64,000 nt of DNA, taken from Eudorina sp. 2006-703-Eu-15 (taxonomy: Eukaryota > Chlorophyta > Chlorophyceae > Chlamydomonadales > Volvocaceae). The stretch covers positions 899,621 through 963,620 of the forward strand of contig BDSI01000002.1 of the NCBI GenBank assembly GCA_003117195.1, read 5' to 3'. The position numbers were made by a program, and so were the translations under genes. The notes under the pieces are model-generated. The model did not search any database and had not been told where the DNA came from. It saw only the letters and a list, made by a program, of their open reading frames with translations. Of the stretch, positions 44,732 through 57,930 are shown piece after piece; position 1 is the first letter of the stretch, and each line of letters starts with the position of its first letter.

Positions 44732-47700
44732 TCTCGCCCTTGCCACGCTCTCCACGTCGCGCCATGTGTGCATCTTCCGCTGGGCATGCGGGCATGCGGC
44801 AACCCCGTTATGGAATATTTCCGAGCACGCAACCTCCACAAGGCATCCGCCCATTTTCCTCCTAAATTCTCCGGGACCGCCTCCGCCTGTTTGCCAAGCC
44901 ATGGTCAGCTGTGGTTAGCGATCATACCGTTGGTCTCGAAACCAGTAGCAAGTGAGAGCTGGAAATGCGTGCAAGTGCTGGGAGCATGTCCTGCTGCTCG
45001 GGCTGGAGCACGGAGTGAGGAGCAGGTGCCCCAGGGGGGCCATCAGCAGCTCATCGGGATTTTACATTTGGAAATGCACTTTGCACTCATTCATGGGCGA
45101 CTCTCGTACACTATACGGCGCCTGTGTACGGTGTCTACTGTGCATGGGCTCGGTGACAGCCGTAGCCTCCTCATCCGTGAGTCCGTCATCAGTCTCGCAC
45201 CGGCAGGTCGCAGGGTCGATGGACCCTTCAGATGGCTTCTCGGTTGCATGGCACCCTCAGGCAGCTGGCAAGCGACAGGACAGGCTCCACAACCGGTGTA
45301 TGTGTGTCGAGGCAGGGCTGTGTCCTGCCTTGCCCCGTTCGCGCAGTCACCGCCCACGGGGATGAAATTCCCTGCAAGAAGTCGGGCGACGTTGATCACC
45401 TAGCTACCGCACTGGCGGGCGACTGCGTGGTGCAGCAGCGTCGCCGTGCACGCATGCCCGCCGTGAGCTGGAAGTGGGATGGAAATAAAGATCTGCGGGA
45501 AGGGAAGTTGCCTGGAAGCCGTAGAAGAGGGATGGCTCGAACGATGAGCATGCTCGAGCTTCATTCGCGAGGCGTACGGAAAACGAGGACCGTTATGTGC
45601 TGCTGCAGGCAGCAGATCGTGCCGAGCCCATACGGATCTGCGGCGAAGCTGAGGGCCACTGAGTCTTCATCGGCTTCGGTTTCCGGAGCTAGCCCAGCTT
45701 CCCGCTCACTACTATATCCTAAGCAAGTCATTGGTTTTTGAAATCGTGCTCAGACAGGGTTGGGTCCTTTAGTTACTTGACGTTCGCTTGTTTTCGGAAT
45801 GCGAATGCGTCGCATGACTGGGCATGACTGCGAAGGGATTGAGAAGTGTGTTGATTGGTTGCTTCCTGTTGAACGGTTGTGTCAGCGTAGCATTCTTTCG
45901 TTTGCATTTCACGCTCGAACGCGCCGTCGACGGCAACTCGAGTCGTAAACACTTCTCGTCAATTACTGTCACTGCGGGCGAGCGTTTTCACGTTTGACGC
46001 GCTGCTCCTGATTTTAGCGACAAATGAAGCCAGGGCAATTACGGCTCGTTTCCAATAGGTGCGCACATGCCGGGGAAGAACACTGTTTGTTACTCCAGCG
46101 CTGCCCTTCGCTGCTAGCTTAAACGCAAAACCTTAGAGGAACGACAACTTGCCAGGGCAAAAAGGGAGGAGCGCTGACATGGACCTTACACTGCAGAATA
46201 ATAGAGCGAGCCTCGTAAAATCCCTACGATCGCTTCGCTCCTTCGGGATTAAACGACAGTTATTAGTACACTATTTGTGATGATACAGGTAGGAGTTTTG
46301 CGGCGGGTCGGAATCGCTCCTCCATGCTCGCCGTTGTCCGCTTTGGTTGTTATATAGGCACGCAGATTTCAAAACTTGATCTGTTGGTGTTCAGTGCGTG
46401 GTTGTATGTGCACCACTGAGGGTAGCGCGTGACCGCTTGCCGTTTTGCAGTCGTAAATCACCTTATCTCATCGCTTCCTGGCCCCTGGAAAAGATTAAAA
46501 TGGTTCAAACATTCAAATGGGTCGATTGAGCAACGTAGACAACATGCCATGTGCGGCGCTCGTCACGTTGCTAACTCGTACGGCTAGCTCAGTCAGTAAC
46601 GATGCTTCCTCTTAACTCGTACACATCGCGATCAGCCCCCATGTGCGCCCTCGTTCATAAGTATTGCTTTATTCCACAACATTAATTGGCAATGGAGAGA
46701 AGGATCGGAACGCATGACATCCCAGTTTTGGACGACAAGATATTGTATATAGTACGGGAAAGGCGGAAGCGTCCTGCAATGAAGTGCATGTACTAAGATG
46801 CCCCTGAAGTGCTTGTTCTGTGTCCGAGTGTCGTGTGCAATTTCAATAATCCTCCAGATCTCCTGCTCAAGGGCAGCTCACATGTAGATTCGACCTGGCA
46901 CCACCTGGCGGTTGTGTCCCGCCCATAACTCATCTTGCTCCTTGGCTGGCCCCTTGTGCACACCACACAGCAGGCCGCCCACACCGCCGTTCTCACCATC
47001 AGGCAAGGCCGGGCGAATGAGAACCCGGCCGCCGTCGCGCCGTGCCATGGCCGGTCATGCACCGTGCTAGTAACGTGTCGCTGCAAACTGCCATGCGCGG
47101 CAAACACGCTGAGTGGAGTTGCCGCCTGCGCCGGTGAGAGGGTGACGCTGCATGCCCTGCGACCTGTTACATCGGCCAAGACATACGGTCGATCTGGACT
47201 CAAGAGCCCTCAAGGCGCACCATGGGAGCCTGGAACATGCAAATGTGTGGTTGGCCCGGCCGGACAGGACGCCATTGGAACAGTCCGTCAGGCACAACAC
47301 ACAAGTTAACAAGCGCAATCATCGTCTTCCTTTTGGTTCCATTCAGTAAGTCAGCACCGGAGGGACGACATACACTCCGCCCCCATTTAAGGGTTCACGT
47401 CATCAACATCAGCGTAACAGGTTCAGCCTGAACATATCACATATATCACATCCCAGCGAGCGTCATACACCGATTGTCGCCGTCGCCCCGACCCCTACCA
47501 TTGCTTGACCACGGTTTCGGAGTCGTGGGAGCAGTACTGGTATCTACGTCTTGGAATGCCGCAGCACCCAACACCTGTATCCACAGCGTCTGCCGTGGTG
47601 GCCGCAGTACGGAGAATCGTCGCACAAGCAAGGAGCCCACAGCGCCTCTTGACAGCCCTAACACCCTTGCGAGGGTGAGCAGGAATACAGGACACCACCG

Positions 47701-48649
47701 TATCGCTCCCAGCAACACGACAACCGGTGGCCGTCATATGCGGAAAGCGGAATGCGGTTCACCGAGGGGCCAAATCGGCGCTGTGGTTGTGTTCAAGCAG
47801 CCTGGTCCAGCGCGTCATTTCCTGAGGGGCATCATCGCCGCCCGGCGCTGCTCATCTTCTGCCCGCAACTGGCAACTCCCGCCGGTGCACACGCCACCGC
47901 CAGGTCGTCCACCCCATCTGGGTCAAGTCGACAATGACACCACACGTCCGCCGGACCACCACACCGCACAGCACCGTGCCCAGATCAGCTGGCCCCTCTC
48001 CCCAGCCTACCTCGCCGGACCATGAAGTCACAAGGGCCCGCCCGGGATGAGCGATCCGCCCACATGGTGACGACAGCGCCATCAGATGCAACCCGCCCCG
48101 AAGAGTCGCTGCAGGGGCAGCAGCGCAGCATGGCAGGCGCCTGCTTAAACGTCATCCGCCAGAGGATCAACTGGTGTCCTGCCGCCTGCCCAGCAAGAGA
48201 GTGCGACACACGCGCGACCACCAGGCGATAGGATGGCGCCGTCATCAACAGTGTGAGCATCGACATATTGAATCAACAACCTTGCCATTTCGGCGGCGTC
48301 ATCATTCAGGACACCAAAAGGGGCTCGCACGTTACATATGTCATTCTAAGGGGTGCGGCCCGCTGCACCCCGGCGCTCTCGTGGCTCACCCGCACGTTCA
48401 CGCACCTACATAACACATGTGAATAAGTTGATACCTAAAGCTGAGCCATCGGCCGAGCTCGCCCTTGTCAGGGCAGCCAGGCTCTCAGCCGTCTAGACTA
48501 ATCAGAAGAATAAAGAAGCACTGCGAGCGGCGCGGCGCGGCACAGAGTGCAGGATGGTTCATGGCAACCAACGCTGCCGTCCGGGCTTTCCCAGTGCAAG
48601 CCACGCACTCAACCCAGCAGGACATACAAATGCTCCCTGAGCGTCACGG

Positions 48650-48745
48650 CCAGCCAGCCCCCCAGCCAGCCCCCCAGCCAGCTCCCCAGCCAGGCCCCCA
48701 GCCAGCCCGCTCGCCAGCCCGCCAGCCAGCTGGCCACCAACAGCA
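48650..48745. repeat. CAGCCAGCCCCC minisatellite
   Basis: About eight imperfect 12-bp units (CAGCCAGCCCCC with CTCCC/GGCCC variants) give QPAPQPAPQ-like frames. Confidence 0.9.
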
Positions 48746-50511
48746 GGCCACCGGCAGCCCAGCTACCTGAACGCGCCGGAAGCCCAGTAACGCGATGCAC
48801 CACACCACACCACACCGCACCACGTCAGGGCGGCGTGCGGCCCCAGGCGTACAGGAAGGATGGTATGCCAGACCGAAGCACGGGCCGCACTGTAACGCGA
48901 AGCGCCGGGTGCAGGCGTGTATGTGATAGAAGCGCAGCTGCGGTGCCGTGCAAGCTAGGCCCATGCGTCCCAATTTGTGCGTTATGCAGTGTCGCCGTGC
49001 TTGGAGGGGCCTCCTGGAGCGCGGCTGCAAGAGGGAGGCAAGGCCCTGGGCGACCGCAGCCACCTGGACCGCCATACACCTCCGATACCAGGAGGGCCCT
49101 CGAATGGAGTCCACGAAACGCAACCCTACCGCCCCCACGGCCCCATCTTCCTAGGAACCCTCCGAAGGCGAGTGCCCATCCAGTCATGTCGGACCGATTA
49201 TCCACGCTGCGCACACTGGCTGCATCTTAGCAAAGTACACTACACGGGTGAAATCACAGTCGGCGGCCGCGTCGGCGGCAAGGATGGCCCAGAGTGCGAC
49301 ACGCTCGTCAGGCACATGGTTCAGTTTGACCGCTGGCACACACCCACACACGCACCGCTGGCTCAGTTTCCCTTATAACACACACACCACCCCCGGTCCC
49401 CATCAGGCACTCCTGCCTTACCTGTCCATCACCAAACCGCGCCCCCCGTCCTGTCCTGTCCTCTCCACCACGCCGCTGCTACGGCCTCGCCAGTAAATTG
49501 TAGACCCCGTAACCAGTCCGATTCAATCTGAGCCAACCGTTACCCGACTAACTGTAACGCGAATGCAAGTAACTGATAGCAAGGCTGGGCACGTGGGACC
49601 AACACGTCAGCAGCCGGGCGAGGCCGGACGCCATGTCCTGCACCCCGCGCCCGGGATAGGCACAGGGGAGGACGTGCCGAGCTCACATTCCTTCCTGCAC
49701 ACTCGCCACGCCACGCCAGGCCAGGCCAGGACCGGCCAGGTAGACAACACGACACAGCGGAGACCCCCCTCCACACACACATGCCAGGAGGCCCATGCCG
49801 ACGATAGCATGCAGTTCAATTTCCCCCCGGAGTGCCACCTACTGACTAGGTATGGCCGAGGCTGGGGCCACCAATACGGAACCTGTCGCTGGTCACTCTT
49901 AAATACACCTCCAGGAAAGACGCAGGCAGGCAGGCACAGCTAGCCGGCGTCATGGACGTCGGCAGCTGCCTTTCACCGTGGCGCCACCGCGGCGCTCCCC
50001 CACATTCAAATGTCTGTCGTACACACGTACGGCATGGCACGGTCCAGGCGACCGTGCACGCGTGTGGCGTGGCGCTCCCTCAACCACGACCGCCGCTGAA
50101 GCTGAGCGGGAACTCCGATTCATCGGCCCCATAACCCCCTGGCGTGCTCAGTTGGGAGTGGTGTTGATACATATATGCGGGCAAGGCCAGTCTGCGGTCC
50201 TCAACCCCGGAGCTGGAATACTCACGGCTTGCTCAATCGCTCTGCGAACAGGCCGACACGCGTCAACCCCGGCCTACCCCTTCCCCGCCTTCTGTGGCCG
50301 CCGTCTTGCACCGCTGTCACGCGGCCGGGCGTTGGCCGCCTCCGCCTCCGCCGGCCGCCGCCTCCGCCTCCGCCGGCCGCCGCCTCCGCCTGCGTCCGCC
50401 GGCCGCCGGCGGCGGCGTCACTGCATGGACTGCACGATAGCGGCCGCCGGCACCGGTACCCACCCGGCACGCAAGCCCAACTGTCGCCGCACGGGCATCC
50501 CCATCCCGTCA

Positions 50512-53500
50512 TCACGTCTTGAGCTCGTAGTACTGCCCCGTGGATCCATCATAATAGCAATTCAGTACGGGGTCGTACACAAGATCCAGCATCGCCTCGC
50601 CGCCGCCAGAGACCACCACGCCCTGGCCCCGGGCCGCCGCCGCCGCCGCCGCCGCCGCGCCGCTCAGTCTCAGGACCTGTCGGTTAGTAGTACCGTTAGG
50701 GCCCGGCACGCTGCCTCCGCCGCGCCCGCTGGCCCCTCCGCGCCCGCCGTTGGGGCTGCCTCCGCCCCGGCCCCGGCTGCCTCCGTCGTCGATCGACACG
50801 CCCAGGGACTTGCTCGCTGGGACGACCGGCGGTGTGAAGGCGCGGTGCGGATGGAGCAGATCCGGCGGCGTGGGCCGCTGATCCACTCTGGCCCAATCGT
50901 CGTACTGATCCAGATCTCGAGTATGGCCCGCCAGCAGCGCCTCCTCGTCCAATATCGAATCCAGAACGGTTCGTGGCGCGCCCGCCGGCGGGCCCTGCGC
51001 CGCGCCCGTCCCACTGCTGCGGCGGCGTCCGGCCGCGCCGCCGTTGGTGACGAAGCCGGCGAAGGCCGGCAGCACCTCTTGCGCCGCCGGCACGGCCCCG
51101 CTGGTACGGCGAATGGGCGGGGACAGCAGCCCATTCTCGTTGGCGTGGGCGTAGTGGTTCGGCGGCGATGGGAGCTCCTCCGCTGCGCCGATGCACGGGG
51201 CGTCCGGCGAGCTGGAGCGAGACGTACGACGGACCATGCTGCCGTTCCCACTGCCGCCGCCGCCGGGCCCCAAGCCGCGCCGCAACGACGGCGTCGATGG
51301 GAGCATCCCGGCGTCGGCGTCGCCGTCGGACCCCGAGGACCCTCCCAAGCCGCCGCTGCGGAAGTGACGAGACCCCAGCATGTCATCGTCCTCGTCCACT
51401 CCGAAACCACCCCACATGCCGGCGGTGAGCGTGATTGATTCCTCCACGTCAACCTCGTTGGAGGTTGTAGGCCGCTTCTTAGCCGTCACGAGCGGCTTCG
51501 ACGCGCCCTTGCCGCGCCCGCCGCCGCCGCCGACCGCGGCGGGGGCAGCGGCGGCGGCGGCGGCGGCGCGGGGCGCCGCGGCGCCACGGCCACGTCCACC
51601 ACCGGCCACTAACGGCGGCAATCTGTCCCTGTCCGCCCTCCCTTCCGCGGGTGTGGCGGACGTGCCGCCGGCGGCGCCGCCGGCGACGTTCCGAGCCGGA
51701 CCCCGGCTAGCACTGCTGGGTGCGGCGGGGCGCTGCCGGGCTGGGGAGCTGCACACCGCCGAGGAAGCGCTGGCGGACTGCTTAGGCCCCGCGGCTCCGG
51801 CACCGCCGCCGCCGCCGGCAGTTGCAGACGCCCTCCCCTCCCGGGCTGGAGTGCTAGCGCCGCCACCACCAGCGGCGCCGGCCGCTGGCGCCAGCGTCGC
51901 AGGCGCCGCAGAGGGCCGGCCGCTGGCAGAGCTGTCCTCTCGCCGCTTGTGCGCGATAGGGTTTAGACTGCTGGGTCCCGGTCCGGCGTTGTTCGCACCC
52001 GCACCCGCACCCGCACCCGGCATCGGCGTCATCCGGCCGCCGCCACCCGCCCGGCTCGGCGTGTTCGCCGGGCTGTTGCGGCCGTTTTGACTCACCGCGG
52101 ACGACAGCCCGCCACGACCCGCCCGTGTCGGCGTGTCCACATCGGGGCCTTGACCCGAGGCCACACCCTTTCGCGTGCTAAGAGACGGCGAGTTGGGCAC
52201 AACGCCCTGTGCCGTCACCGCCGTCGCGGTCCGGCCGTTGATCCCCTCGACGCCCGCCGCCGGCGGTGACGGCCCCTTGCCCCCCGGGGCAGCACCACTG
52301 CCCCCGCCGCCGCCCGCTGCGCCGCCGCCGGGCAGCACCCGCGTCCTGATCCGCGGCACCTTCACCGACACCGCGTCGCTGGTTGACGCCGCCACCACGG
52401 TAACTGTCGCCGTCGCGGCCGCGGAACCGCCCGTCGGCGACAGCGCGCCGCCCTCGGACTCCGAGGATGCGTCAGCTGACGCACCGAGCGGCGCTGTTGA
52501 AGCCCCAGACGCACTGCCGCCTCCGGCCCCGGATCCAACCCCGCCGCCGCCGCCATTGCCGTACCTGTGCGCGTGTCCGATGACAGAGCTGATCCGCAGG
52601 TTCGAAGAGAGTATGGAGGAGGATCCGGGGCTTCCCTCCGGTATCACGCTGTGGGCGCCAAAGTCAATCGAGGCTTCCATGCCGCCTCGTATCGTCAGGA
52701 CGGACGCCAACTGCGCAAACGGGTTGGTCCCGCCGCCGGCGCCGGTGGACGCCCCCGGCGACGGCGGCAGCTCCCTGCTACCGGAAGCCCCAGGCGCGGC
52801 CTCTGCTCGCGAGGGCCGAAGGTGCGGCAGCCCCGGCGACGCGGGCTCGACGGGCCCATAGCTGCCGCTCGTTCGCGCCGATCCCGCGTTGGCAAAGGTC
52901 TGTGTCGGTGGCGCCGGCGTCGCGGCGTTAGCGGCGGCGGCGGCGGCGGCGCCGCCGCCGCCGCCACCGTTGCCCCCGACCGCCGGCGTGGGCACGACAG
53001 TCACGGTGGCGATGACGGAGCTCGGCTGCTGAGGTCGGGCCCGAGAGGGGCTGCGGGCAGGGGAGCGGACGGAGGGCGTGCCGGCTGCGCTGCTCGCCCC
53101 GGGCGTATGCGCTGGCGTGGTTTCGTTCTCGCTGATTGTGGGCGGGATGTGGCTGTTGTTCGGGGTGCGGCGGCCTTGCCGCGGCGCCAGTGAAGGAGAG
53201 GTCGGCGTGTCGGTGGGCGCCTGCGTCTCGCCCAGACCCTGCGTGATTGCCCGTGGAACAGTGCATAGTCTGCTCATGTGATTCAGAAGCAGTGCGTGGT
53301 CTACTGATGTGACGCAGAAGCATGGTCCGCTTATTTGACGCAGAGAAGCAGTGCCGCGTGTGCTCATGGCGAAGAAGACGAATGGCGGCGCAAGAGTCAG
53401 GGACCTGGCCACGGCATTCCTTCATGATGAGCGGAGACCCAGATGGCGACCCAGATGGCGACCCAGACAAGAGACATAGATGGCAGGGGTTTTTTCGAGG

Positions 53501-56500
53501 CGAGGGATGAATGAGCCGTGGCAATACAACAACTACATTGCCACGGCTCATTCATCCCTCGCCTCGAAACCCCTGCACACAGCAGCCTTACAACTGCTTG
53601 TAGGCTTGGTTTGGCCAGTTTTCTTATACAAGCACACGCTGCCACGTGCTCGAGCGGGTTTCTCGCTACACACACGCTGCCACTTGTACCTGTGCCAGAG
53701 CCTCCGTGCTTATCCTTGCGGGGCCGCTTTGCGCCCTTTTGCTGCTGGCCGAGCCCGACCAAGATGACGCCGGCGGCTTTCCGCTTCCGCCGCCGCCGCC
53801 GCCACCTCCGGCTGCGCCGCCGCTGCCGGCCGCTGCGCTGGCTCCGCCGCCGCCATTCGGACCGCCCGCCGAGCCAGGCGGGGTTTGCGACCCGCCCGGC
53901 CTCGGCGGGGTCTGCGCGGACAGCGCGCGCCGACTCCCAAACGGCGACCCGTCGCCGCGGCTGATGTCCTCACTGCCCGGGCTCAAGACGCCGCCGCCGG
54001 AATGAGCTCCACCGGCAGCGCCTGCGGCGGTGGCGGTGGCGGCGGAGGCTGCGCTGCCGTTGGCGCACTGCACCGGCGGCAGCTTCAGCCCGCCGTGGCC
54101 GTGGGAGAGGGATCCCGAGGCTCCCCCGTCCAGGGAAGGAAGCGGCCCCGACCCCGCTAGAGATCCCGGCCCCGAGTTCTGCCCCGATGCTGACCCCGCC
54201 AGCTGCTCCCTGGAGGTCCCGCCGCTGTTCAGCGAGATGAAGCCGCCGCTGGGGGTGCGCCCGAGCCTGCCAGGGGGACAATGGACAGCCACAGCGGCAA
54301 AGACGTCGACACACCCTCATCAAGTACATCGTAGGGTCGTTCCCCGACCCAATTAGTCACAGCATCAGGTGTCCACCTGGACAGACGTGCTGTCATTTTT
54401 TCTCTCAGTTCCGATCTACAAGTGGGGAACCACCCCTCATCAGTCCCCGGTGTTGGCGTGACGCCGGGGACCGGTGGGACTGGCTCCCCAGCGTCCCGCC
54501 AACAAACAAAGTGCAAGCTGTGCCACGGCCCAAGGAGGCGGGTGGCGCGGTCCACCACGCAAGGACAGGTACCTGCTGGGTGTCGCCCCGTGCTCCGCTG
54601 AATGGTGCCCGGTCGCGCCAAACGCAGGCGGCAGCGTCGGTACGGCGCTGCCGGCCCGGGAGGTGGGCGTCGATGCGCCCGACGCACCCGAAGACGACCC
54701 GCGGGTCGGCGGGTCGCCCACGTGATGGGGCACCGCGGACGCCACGGCCGCGGAGGCACCGCTGCTGCCAGTACCGCCGCCGATGGCGCTGTCGTCGTCC
54801 CCACCCGCCGCTGCTGCCGCGGAAACCGCCGCGCCAGCTCCGGCTCTGCCCGCAGCGCCAGGGCTGGGACGGCCGCCCGAGCTCACGCCAGGGAGGGGCG
54901 ACGACGCGCCGCCCGTGGTGCCGGGTGCGCCTGCGCCCCGGCGGGACGAGCCGGTGGACGTGCCAACCACCCCCAGACCCCCGCCGCTGCCGCCGCTGCT
55001 CCCCAACGACATCGTCTGGCTGGGGCTGCCGCCGGCGGCGTTCACACCCACCAGGGCAAGGCTACGGGGATCTAGTACCAGGGTTTGATGATCCAACCCA
55101 GCAGGGAACTCCAACGGCTTCCCGGAGGCGCCGGTCTGGCCCGACCCGTCCGCTAGGTCCGCGACCTGGGGCGTCTCCTTCAGCGTACAGATCCTACGCA
55201 AACGACAGGTACCTGCCAGCTGCAGCGAGTCAAGCGTCCGGAAAGACATATTCGCTGCTGCGGATGTGGTCGATGCGAACGACGTTCCCGCGGTCAGCGC
55301 CGCCGCCCCTGCTGCAGCTGCAGCGGCGGCTCCACCTGCCGCACCGCCGCCTTTGAACAGCACCGCTGCCAGGTCCGCGAGTGGGAGCACCAAGTTGAGC
55401 CAGCACTCCCGGGGCAGACCCGTGAAGGGCACCTGCATGTTCGGAAGGGGAAGCGTGTTCGGGAGGCAAACGACGGACCAGCGTGCAAAGCGGCGATGTG
55501 TACGTGTGTAAAAGAAAACTGAGCCGCGAGAAGCGAAGTCCCCAGTGTACTAGCAAGGAGAAAAGCTGAGCCGCGAATACCTCCCCAGTGTACGTGTGTG
55601 GGTGTGGGCGTGGGGTCACCGTAGCCAGAACGCAATGACGCAATCTACATCCGCAAATCCTTTCCCCGGTGCTGTGGACTCCATCTTGCGGCTCCGGAAC
55701 CAGCTCCATCCTGGGGTGCAGGACCGCACTGGTGCCCAGTCGCCAGCCATGGGTGAGCGCCGGGCAAGCCCCATACCTGGCAGTGCAGCGGCGTGCTCTT
55801 CAGCTCAGAGAAGGACGAGGAGAGAATGATGCGGCGCCGCGTGGCGGAGGCGTCGCTGAGCCCCACCTCCACACTGAAGGGGGTGCCCTGAGGAAGGAGG
55901 GGCAGCAGCCGGAGGGCGCACGCAACACCCCAGAGCGGCAAACACAATGGCGGTTTGCGCACTCAGAAGCCCAACACCAGCGCCAGCAGGAGGCCAGCCT
56001 CTTGACAATCCCATAATGTGGGCCTACCGTGACCGCCCACATTATGCGCACGCCTAAGCAAAGGACTTTGGGGTCATTGAGCCTTAGATCCACTGCAAAG
56101 CCCGAGCTGCGAGTGGGTAGCTCGGTGCCCGCTCCGGGCCATGTCATGTGGAGTTTGCCTTTGGACGCCATCAAACGTTTCCCCAGGTGGCGCCCGGACA
56201 GTCTGAGCCACGAGGATGGCTCGCTGCGCACATCCACACCGCGGACCACACACTACACTCGTTTCTCGCGGCCCAGCTCGTGTATACGCCGCGGCCCACA
56301 CCCGAGCCGCGCGAATCCCGGATGTCAGACCGAAACCCACCACGCCAACTTCGACCTGCAGCAGCAGGTGCGGCTGCACGAGCCCGAGCGCTGCGCGTTC
56401 ATCCTTTGGCAGTGCCAGACGGCAACCGCCACTGCTCACGAACACGTAGCCCTTGAGAGCCTGACGGGGCGATGGGGCAGGTGACACAACATACACAACA

Positions 56501-56914
56501 AGCACAACAAACCCAGAAACAAACCCCGGCATGGGGATGTGGGCATCCGGAAACGTGGACAGAAATACAGAAGAGGATTTCATAAGTCACGTTTCTAGTC
56601 ATGGCTGACCACGCCCTGATGTGCTGCCGACGCACCCCCGGGCATTGACAGAGGCAAACCCCCCCCCGCAGTCCTGCCGCCACCCGCAAGTCGTCCGGTC
56701 AAACTAGCTGCCAATTCCCCCAACAACTGCATATTGCATTCTCTGTCCAGTACATCATCAACGGCAGAGGATACATACCCAAAGACCCTACCTTGTCATA
56801 CACCTTCTGCACACCCTTCTGTGGGCCGGTGACTTTCCACTGTGCGAGCGGGTTCTGGCCCTGCGTACTGAGCACCTCCACGTGAGCCCCGCCCTGGTAC
56901 TCATTCGCGAACAT
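50512..56914 (-). CDS. CFAP20DC: CFAP20DC homologue (CFAP20-domain protein)
   Basis: Six minus-strand exons in phase: 56914-56792, 56460-56341, 55887-55777, 55432-54573, 54266-53690, 53238-50512 (TGA); about 1505 aa. The start MFANEYQGGAHVEVLSTQGQ matches the N-terminus of vertebrate CFAP20DC ([20 protein letters not shown]). Further blocks also match: ALKGYVFVSSG, ERAALGLVQPHLLLQVEV, ELKSTPLHCQ, RECWLNLVLPLADL, FRTLDSLQLAGTCRLRRICT. This CFAP20 domain covers about residues 1-200 and is broken by a 33-residue Ala/Gly insertion before FRTLDS. The remaining 1300 residues are mostly low-complexity Gly/Ala/Ser/Pro, with a few ordered islands. The last residues, LVYDPVLNCYYDGSTGQYYE, form a conserved-looking tail. 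The role is presumably ciliary, by family. The gene is head-to-head with SUFE1. Confidence 0.83.
53483..53576 (+). ncRNA. Long near-perfect intronic hairpin (possible miRNA precursor or inverted repeat)
   Basis: Left arm 53483-53525 and right arm 53537-53576 are complementary over 40 pairs; the only flaw is three extra T in the left arm. The loop is 11 nt (ACAACAACTAC). It lies in the intron between exons 5 and 6 of the CFAP20DC gene. Arm lengths and loop resemble green-algal small-RNA precursors, but a tiny MITE is equally possible. The transcribed hairpin would form on either strand. Confidence 0.6.
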
Positions 56915-57930
56915 GACGTGGGCCGCTCGGGCCCTGTTCGGCGACGGTTATTCTGTTGCAGGGCAACGCCTGGGCTCGGGTGGCCCGGCTGGCCGCGCGA
57001 GAATGATGCTGGGCTGGCGCTTGTATGGCGTCAGGCTGGTGCTTATCAATTCCCTCCACAAGTAGACTCCCTCCTGGAATATAATATTAGCTGTCTAAGT
57101 TGGCTGGGCCTGCTCCGGCCAGGCAGGTACCGAGCAGCAGGGCCCGCGGGCGAGACGCACTGCCATCCGCCCGCGGCGCCCCACGCTTGATTAGCTCATC
57201 CGGTTCAAGTGTAGCCGTCGTTATGTGTTCTTCTGCAGTCCGCGCCAGTTAACGGAGAACTTGTTTGGCAAGAGTTGTAATGCCCGAAACGGAACAAGCG
57301 AAGGGAAGTCGAAGTGAGGCGACCCACTACGGAACTGCACCCTGTTTATTCCAGGATAGATAGTTAAGTATGTCAACGAAGGCCTACCCGATGAAACGCG
57401 TCTATCTCAGCGACAAAACCCCCCAAACAACCCAATGTCAGGACAAACCCATCACCAGCCCCGAACCGTGGAAGGCATCTCGCTCTTTCGCTTTCATCCC
57501 ATTGCTTAATAATTATCAAAACAACGCACCTTCACCTATCAATGCCCGACGCAGGTCCGCCCGTGCCCAGCCTCCTGATCGGAACGAAATGCCGCTTATA
57601 GATTCAGGTGTCAAAACACGTTGTTGAAATTGCCCAAAAACTGAACGTCTTTGGCGTTGGCAAAACGTTTGTTCAAGAAACCGGAACGGACTTGTACTGT
57701 CCCAGAAAGATATGTAAGACTTAAGCTGTTGACACAGCTACCTACCAAATGAAAAGTTGAGGTGGAGTGCAGGTTACTGGCCAACGGGATGGCGTGTACG
57801 GGAGGGATGTAAAACTTTTCTTTTGCGTCCACCTTGCGTTGGTTGCCTTGAATTATTTAAGATCAAAGCATTTGTGAGGTGTTGGCGCTTTAATTGTGTG
57901 CTTGCGTCCATATTGCGCGTGCTGCAACAA
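56915..57930. promoter_or_regulatory. Divergent intergenic region, CFAP20DC/SUFE1
   Basis: 1016 bp separate two outward start codons. GC falls towards the SUFE1 side. No additional gene or nameable promoter motif is seen. Confidence 0.4.

Larger units (their letters stand above)
42862..50511. other. Gene-poor region, weak candidates only
   Basis: Contains an exon-like segment at 43013-43137, frames at 43662-44114 and 44330-44731 (see separate entries), and a plus frame at 45232-45741 with a basic RRRGMARTMSMLELHSR stretch. 45.8-46.8 kb is AT-rich with nothing seen. 46.9-50.4 kb has several short protein-like segments that could not be joined, e.g. minus 48146-48330 (APFGVLNDDAAEMARLLIQY) and plus about 49228-49340 (KVHYTGEITVGGRVGGKDGP). 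These may be one or more decayed genes or transposon parts. Confidence 0.3.

Noticed and set aside
44360..45403. 347-codon plus-strand frame
   Set aside because: No recognisable domain and scattered Cys/His/Pro composition; a phase-matched minus-strand exon pair overlaps it and is somewhat more protein-like.
55891..56340. Minus-strand frame GKLHMTWPGAGTELPTRSSG between CFAP20DC exons 2 and 3
   Set aside because: Joining exon 2 directly to exon 3 reproduces the conserved CFAP20 domain; this segment is the intron.
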